NCBI GenBank assembly: GCA_018667995.1
Contig: JABIQT010000353.1
Coordinates: 1-7,768 of the forward strand
Direction: 5' to 3'
DNA: 7,768 nucleotides
Source of the DNA: Candidatus Latescibacterota bacterium
GTDB lineage: Bacteria; JAAXHH01; JABIQT01
This document shows, in pieces, positions 1 through 6,200 of the stretch. The notes beneath the pieces are model-generated. The model was not told the DNA's origin. It did no database searches and saw only the letters and a list, made by a program, of their open reading frames with translations. Each line of letters starts with the position of its first letter. The first letter of the stretch is position 1. The translations under genes were made by a program, and so were the position numbers.

Positions 1-43
1 CCTACACTTCAAGCAGAGAATACAGATATCTTGAAATGATAAG

Positions 44-61
44 CCTACAATTTCCTGTAGG
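44..61. repeat. Short inverted repeat in the leader (CCTACA-N6-TGTAGG)
   Basis: Perfect 6-bp arms flank a six-base spacer, ATTTCC. The half-site CCTACA also occurs at bases 1-6 of the window. The repeat lies about 77 bases upstream of the ATG. It could be an operator or a small leader hairpin; no T-tract follows, so it is not a convincing terminator. It could also be chance, and I could not identify a promoter with confidence in the 137-base leader. Confidence 0.3.
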
Positions 62-125
62 ATTATGAATCAGGGCAACTGCTTCTGAGTTCAGGTCCAT
101 TCAGGAATTCTGACACCAATTGGTG

Positions 126-131
126 GGAGGT
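126..131 (+). promoter_or_regulatory. Shine-Dalgarno site deciding the start of the giant gene
   Basis: GGAGGT is a near-perfect anti-16S match with a six-base spacer to ATG 138. It lies inside the extra six codons that a TTG start at 120 would add, so translation should begin at 138. Confidence 0.85.
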
Positions 132-137
132 AATAGA

Positions 138-209
138 ATGAGACAGTGTGGACGTTTTTTACTGGCGCTGGCAGTCTTTGCGACCATGTGGACTGGTCAG
201 GCTTTCGGA
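138..209 (+). other. Signal peptide coding segment (residues 1-24)
   Basis: There is a short n-region with Arg2 and Arg6, a hydrophobic core from F7 to about W18 (FLLALAVFATMW), and a small-residue cleavage site A22-F23-G24 before Q25. This is a Sec-type signal peptidase I signal. Cys4 lies before the hydrophobic core, so it is not a lipobox cysteine and the protein is not predicted to be a lipoprotein. Confidence 0.85.
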
Positions 210-3200
210 CAGAATGGTGACATACATACGGCCGTGGGCGGGGGCATTGGAGACGCAGGACCGGCAACTGCGGCCGTAGTTCGCTTCCCGGAGGGTGTTA
301 CTGTTGATGATGCCGGCAATGTGTACATCGCGGATTCGAGAAATCACGCTATTCGGAGGATAAACACCGGTGGTAGCATTTCTACGGTTGCAGGTACTGG
401 AGGCGCTGGGTATTCAGGAGATGGTGGACTGGCGACGGCTGCAGATCTAAATGGTCCACAGGACGTGTTCTGGCTTGATGGCGTGCTGTATATAGCAGAT
501 TCCGGTAATGATGTGATCCGCAAAGTGGTTTCTGGCGTCATATCCACGATCGCCGGAGACGGTACGAGCACTTTCGATGAGGCCGACTTTGGCCTTCCTG
601 CCACGCAGGCGGGTATGCATTTCCCAACGGGCGTGTTTGCGACGACCGATGAGGGTGGCACCGAAGTGTATATCACACTGCTTAGCAGTTCACGGGTTGT
701 CAGAATAGACGATTCGGGTAATCTTCAACCGGTCGCCGGTAGCGGAGTTAATGGAACCGCAGGTGACGGAGGCTTAGCGACGGCAGCGGAGTTACGGGCT
801 GTCTGGGACGTGGCCGTGAGCAGCACAGGCGTCGTTTACATTGCCGATTCGAACCGGATAAGAAGGATCAGTGGTGGTACTATCACTTCGGTGCTGAATA
901 CTGCCGGTGCCACTCCCACGCAATTGGATCCACCCTCTACAGGCCTCGCGACCTCATCGGCGGTAAACACCGTCAAAAGTATAGTCGTCGATGGAAGTAA
1001 CATTTACTTCACTGAAACAGGCTTTTCGACCAGTCGCGTGGCTAGCTTCTCAGTAGGCGGATTGATCACTACGGAGGCAGGAGTTGGTACGTCCGGCTAT
1101 AGTGGCGATGGCGGGCTGGCAACCGCTGCTCAGGTTAACAATCCGTCCGGACTCGCTATGGACGGGTCAAACAATCTTTACCTTGGTGATCGTGACAACT
1201 TTCGGGTCCGCAAAGTAGTATCTGGCGTGATAAACACGATTGGCGGCGTTGGTTCCGGTTTTCTCGGTGAAGGCGTTCAGGCGGAGACAGCCAGCCTATT
1301 TCACCCGCAGAATGTAGCCGTCGACGCGGCCGGAAACATCTTCATTGCAGATTCGGACAACCATCGGATTCGCAAAGTAGATACGAACGGTGATATCTTC
1401 ACCATAGCTGGTACGGGGACTAATGGCGACACAGGCGACGGTGGCTTTGCGACCGCTGCCCTGATCTCGAATCCCAGAGGCTTGGCTATTGACAGTCAGG
1501 GGCATTTGTATATGGCCCTCGTGGGTACTAATAAGATAAAGATGATCGACTCCAACGGAAACATCCAATTGGTAGCCGGTGGGGGAAGTGACTTTTCAGA
1601 GGACATCCCTGCTACCCAGGCACAGCTTAGCGGCGCGTCCAGAATTGCATTCGATGGAGGCGACAACCTCTACATTCTGGATCGTAACTTAAGCCGGATT
1701 CGCCGCGTAGCTCAGGCTACGCAGATGATTCAAACCGTTGCTGGCGGCGGTGTAGACCTGAGCAACGGGGTGCCCGGCACCACAGCGGACCTAAATTTCC
1801 CCAATGATCTGATCGTAGACAGCGATGGCAGTCTCATTATCGCTGCCGGGGGCGGACTTGTTCGACGTATAGGCACCGATGGGAACATCAACACCATCGG
1901 TGGTGGCGGGGAGGGTACGACCGATGGGATTCAGGCCACCACGGCGGATCTCGGTCTGGTAAATGCAGTCACCGTTGACGCAACCGGTCAGGTATATGTG
2001 GTTTCCGATAAGTTCGTCAAGAAAATCGATGGTTCCGGCGTGCTAACTACGGTCGCGGGCGTGAGCGGTTCGCCCTTTGGTGATGGTGGTCCAGCGACGG
2101 CCGCCAAGCTTAGCGATCCTGTGGCGCTCGCCATTGAGTCTGACAATGATCTCCTTATCGCGGACAAGAACAATCACCGGATTCGCCGCGTAATCAACAT
2201 TACGTCAGGGCCTGTGACACCCGGTGGGACGGGCAATCCAAATCTGGTGACGGGCAACGTGAATGAAATGCCGGGCGTAGTAACGACCCTTGCAGGTAGC
2301 GGCTCTAGCGGGGACACCGATGGCAGCGCAGGATCAGCCACCTTTAATGAACCCACGGGCGTTGCCATTCGTGGAGGCCAGCTGTTCGTGGCCGATGCTG
2401 CTAACCACAAGATACGTGTTGTGAACCTCTTTACGGGGGCAGTCAGTACTTTTGCTGGGTCTGGATCTGCAGCTACGACCGACGGTACTGGGCTTGCTGC
2501 GGCTTTCAATACACCAGTCTTTATCAAAAGCCGGGGCGACTATTTGTACGTGGCGGAAGAAGAAGGACACGTTATTCGGAAAATCGATATCAATACCGGT
2601 GCGGTTACAACCCTTGCCGGGTTACCAGGAGCCTCGAGATCATCGGATGGAACCGGAACGACGGCGAGATTCAATGAACCGCATGGTATGGCTGTCACGG
2701 ACGACTATTTGTACGTCGCGGATGGATTGAACCATAAGTTGCGCAAGATAGATCTACAATCCGGGGCAGTCACGACAGTAGTCGGATTATCGGAAGGCGA
2801 TAGTGACGGTCAGGGCTCTACAGCCAGGCTTCGTGAACCCATTGGTGTTGTGGCGAAGGGGGATTACCTCTACATCACCGACGCCGGTAATCACAAGATC
2901 AAGAAGGTAAATCGCAACACCTATGATGTCACTACCATAGCAGGAAGCACTATAGGATTTGCCGACGGAATTGGGACCACGGCGGCGTTCAACTGGCCTG
3001 CCGGTATCGATATCTCGGGGAACAATCTGATCATCGGAGATAATGAAGGCCATCGAATCCGGAAGCTCAATATCGAGAGCAATGAAGTGTCAACCGTGGC
3101 CGGATCGGGCGTGGCTGGATTCCAGAATGGCACGGGTACATTTGCCCAGTTTGACACACCCGCGGACCTGGTTATCGGACCAGCTGGCAACATCTATGTG

Positions 3201-6200
3201 GGAGATGAGAATAACAACCGCATTCGCCGTATTCGTCCTCTTCAGGCATTGAACCCGAGAACGGTGAAGATCGTCCTGGCGGTCGAAGCCACGGCAACGC
3301 TTGACGTGCCGATTCTGGGACTTCAGGAAGTATCAGTCACAGTGCCCATCGATTCGGGTACTATCGAGCTGGGTGTCGACAGTAATCTCGGTGCCAAGGA
3401 TTTGAGCAGCTTCCGTGGAGGGCCGGGAGATATCTTCACCGGTGATCTGATTCAGCCATTTATCGCGGGTCTCGAAGATCTGTCGATCAGAATACCAGAC
3501 GAAAATATTGGTGATACAGATGGTGTCACGCTACGTCTAACCATACGTAATATCGATGTAACTGATGGTAACAATCCAAGAGTGAAGCCTATCGTTGTGG
3601 ACGGCGACACCATTGACGTATTCTTTTTTCTCACTCTCGAAATTGAGAAAGACGGTGTGGTGTTTGACCGATTCGATTTCCGGGAAGGCGCGCCTATGAT
3701 TCTTCGGGTTCCGGTAGGTGCCCTGACCACACTTCTTGCTAATTCAGGCTTTGGCTCGGTTGGTCTCTCGGATCTTACGCTGGCATTTTTGGATTCCGAC
3801 GGTCGTCCGGATAGGGACGGAATTTTCGGTTCCGTGGATCCGAGTGGTGAATCTTTAGTAGTCGCGGTGACGCATCTTTCGGATATCGTGGGTATCAACA
3901 AGAACGATATCCCTCCACCGCGTGAAGCCAGAATAACCGCAGGTCCTATCGTTGAGCCAGATACTACGTTTGCCACTGTGGCGTGGAGAACGAGTGAGCC
4001 CACAAACACGGCCTTAAAATTCGGCACATCCATTAGTGCTTTGTCGGACACGGTCGAAGTAGAGAGTGATTCCCTGGGTGTCCAGAAGCATATTCTGGAC
4101 CTCACGGGACTAACCAAAGCCACGACCTACTACTTCCAAATCTGCGCGGAAGACCCGTTTGGACGTACCTTTGCGAGTGCGATCGATTCCTTCCGAACAC
4201 GCGGTATTCCTGATGTGGCGGCTCCGGTCTTCGTGGTCTTTCCGGGACTCCGAGAGCGGTCCTCTACGACCGCCGGTTTCTTCATGCGGACCGATCGCCG
4301 GACCACAATCGTGGCCAACTACGACACGGCTGGAGCTTCATCTCTGAGTCAACTGGCCGAGGATAACGAAAAACGCAAAAATCATTTATTGACGCTCTCT
4401 GACCTTACACCAGGTACCAACTACCAGGTGGTATTCAATGCCACAGGCAGCGAGACGGTATCCAGTGACACTATCAGTTTCAGAACGCGTGCAAACGCCG
4501 ATACCTTGCCTCCGGTTTTCAGACTGCGACGGGTCGATGATTTCGCAACTACCGATTCAACTGCTATCGTATCGTTGGTCGCCAACTTCCCGATACAGAT
4601 GGAGGTGTTTTACTGGGAGGCCGACTCGACCGATACGTTGTCGGAGGTCGTGTCGGATCCATCCACAAGTCCGTTTGTTATTCTTACGGACCTAAAGGCC
4701 AAGACCAAATACGTATACTTTGTGAAGGCGACCCGGCAGTCTAACGGAAAAACGGCAATAAGTCCCATTGATCGATTCCGAACGCGCCGTCCTGGTCGTA
4801 TCGTACCGCTCCGTTTTACCAATGCCCCATCTGTTGGCTACCGTTCAAACAACCGCGTAGTCTTCCGCTGGCGTACGAACATACCATCGACCGGATTTGT
4901 ATACTTCCAGCTGGATCCCTCCGGGACAGGCATCTTCGATCTTGACGAGGCTTTCATTCGTGGTAGCGACGACTTTACGAAGAATCATCGCGTCACGCTT
5001 CCGGGGCTGATTCCGGGCGAAAGATACCTGGTGGTGGTCACCTCCACTTCACCGGATGGTCAATTCCTGACCTGGCCGCCGGACACCGAATTCAGCACGG
5101 CGCCTAAGGTAATCAACGGAAAACTGTTTATTACTGGTATCGTTCAGGTACCCGGGTCCAATGGGCGCTTTACAACCAATACCCAGCCCGATACTCAAGC
5201 CCCTATTATCCTGAACGGCCCGGCCGTTGTTGCACAGACGGACGATCAACTGGTAGTGCAGTGGGAGACAGACGAGCTGTCCTCCAGTCAGGTCGACTTT
5301 GGAACCAGCGGCATCTTGTCCGAATCAGCGACCAGCTCGGACCAGGTGACGCTGCATCAACTCACTCTGACAAATCTTTCACCCAATACGGCATATGATT
5401 TCACAGTATCATCGATCGATCCCAGCAGTAACGGACCTACCGTCAGCACGCAGGCAGTGGGACTTACCGTTACGAATGCCGATGCTACGCCACCGGTGAT
5501 TGATGCTGCGTCCATCGCATCGGCTCCGTCCGACGATCGGGCCATCATTACCTGGCTGACCGATGAGGGGTCGGATTCCGAGGTGCAGTTCGGAACGGAT
5601 GCTGACAGCTTGGAGACCGCTGTGGTGGATGGGGCTATCGTGACGTCGCATCAAGTGACCTTAACGGGTCTCACGCCAAGCACGAAGTACTTCTTCAAGG
5701 TACTCTCTTCGGATGTGGCTCAAAACGGGCCTACGACCAGCGCCACATTCTCACTCACCACCTCGGCGACGCCTGATACGGAGACGCCGGTAATTTCAAA
5801 CGTGGCAAATTCCACATCCACCCAGCCCGACTCCACAGCGACCATCACGCTTACATGGTCGACTGACAGGCTGGCCAGCAGTTTCGTGGATTATGATACT
5901 CTGTCCGATTTGAGTACTCAGGTCACAACGGGAACTCAGAATGGGTCAACCTCTCACTCTGTAACCGTGACCGGTTTGGATCTGGGACGGACCTACTACT
6001 TCCAGGTGGGATCGGAAAACGTGCTCGACCAGAGCGTTCCGAGGCCGCAGGCGAAGAGTGATCTGGACAGTGTGGGTACACCAACGGACGTAGATCTCGC
6101 CGGGCCGAATCCACCCGCCACGGCCACGGCTGTTCCGGGCAACGGGGCCGTTTTGGTCCGTTGGGATGCCAGTACAGATCCTTCCGGAATAAAGGGTTAT

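Noticed and set aside
31-70. TTGAAA (31-36) as a -35 box with an A/T-rich -10 near GATTATGAAT
   Set aside because: No -10-like hexamer lies at 16-18 bases; the AT-rich part is more than 24 bases away, and no Bacteroidota-type TAnnTTTG box is seen either.
65-88. Seven-codon ORF in the leader (ATG at 65, stop TGA 86-88) as a possible leader peptide
   Set aside because: It has no adequate ribosome site, no run of regulatory codons and no attenuator structure after it; likely chance.
219-3245. Regular spacing of repeats as a CRISPR or DNA satellite
   Set aside because: The periodicity is at the protein level (about 51-61 codons) with extensive synonymous divergence; units are coding NHL blades.
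3452-4123. Long antisense open frame (223 codons, - strand) under the beta-rich domain
   Set aside because: Its composition is rich in Ser and Arg as expected of an antisense shadow, no Shine-Dalgarno or domain is recognisable, and it lies wholly opposite a well-supported coding region.
3927-6107. Possible metallophosphoesterase activity suggested by the phosphatase-type FN3 domains
   Set aside because: No metallophosphoesterase metal-ligand motifs (GDxG, GNHE, GHxH type) are visible anywhere in the protein.
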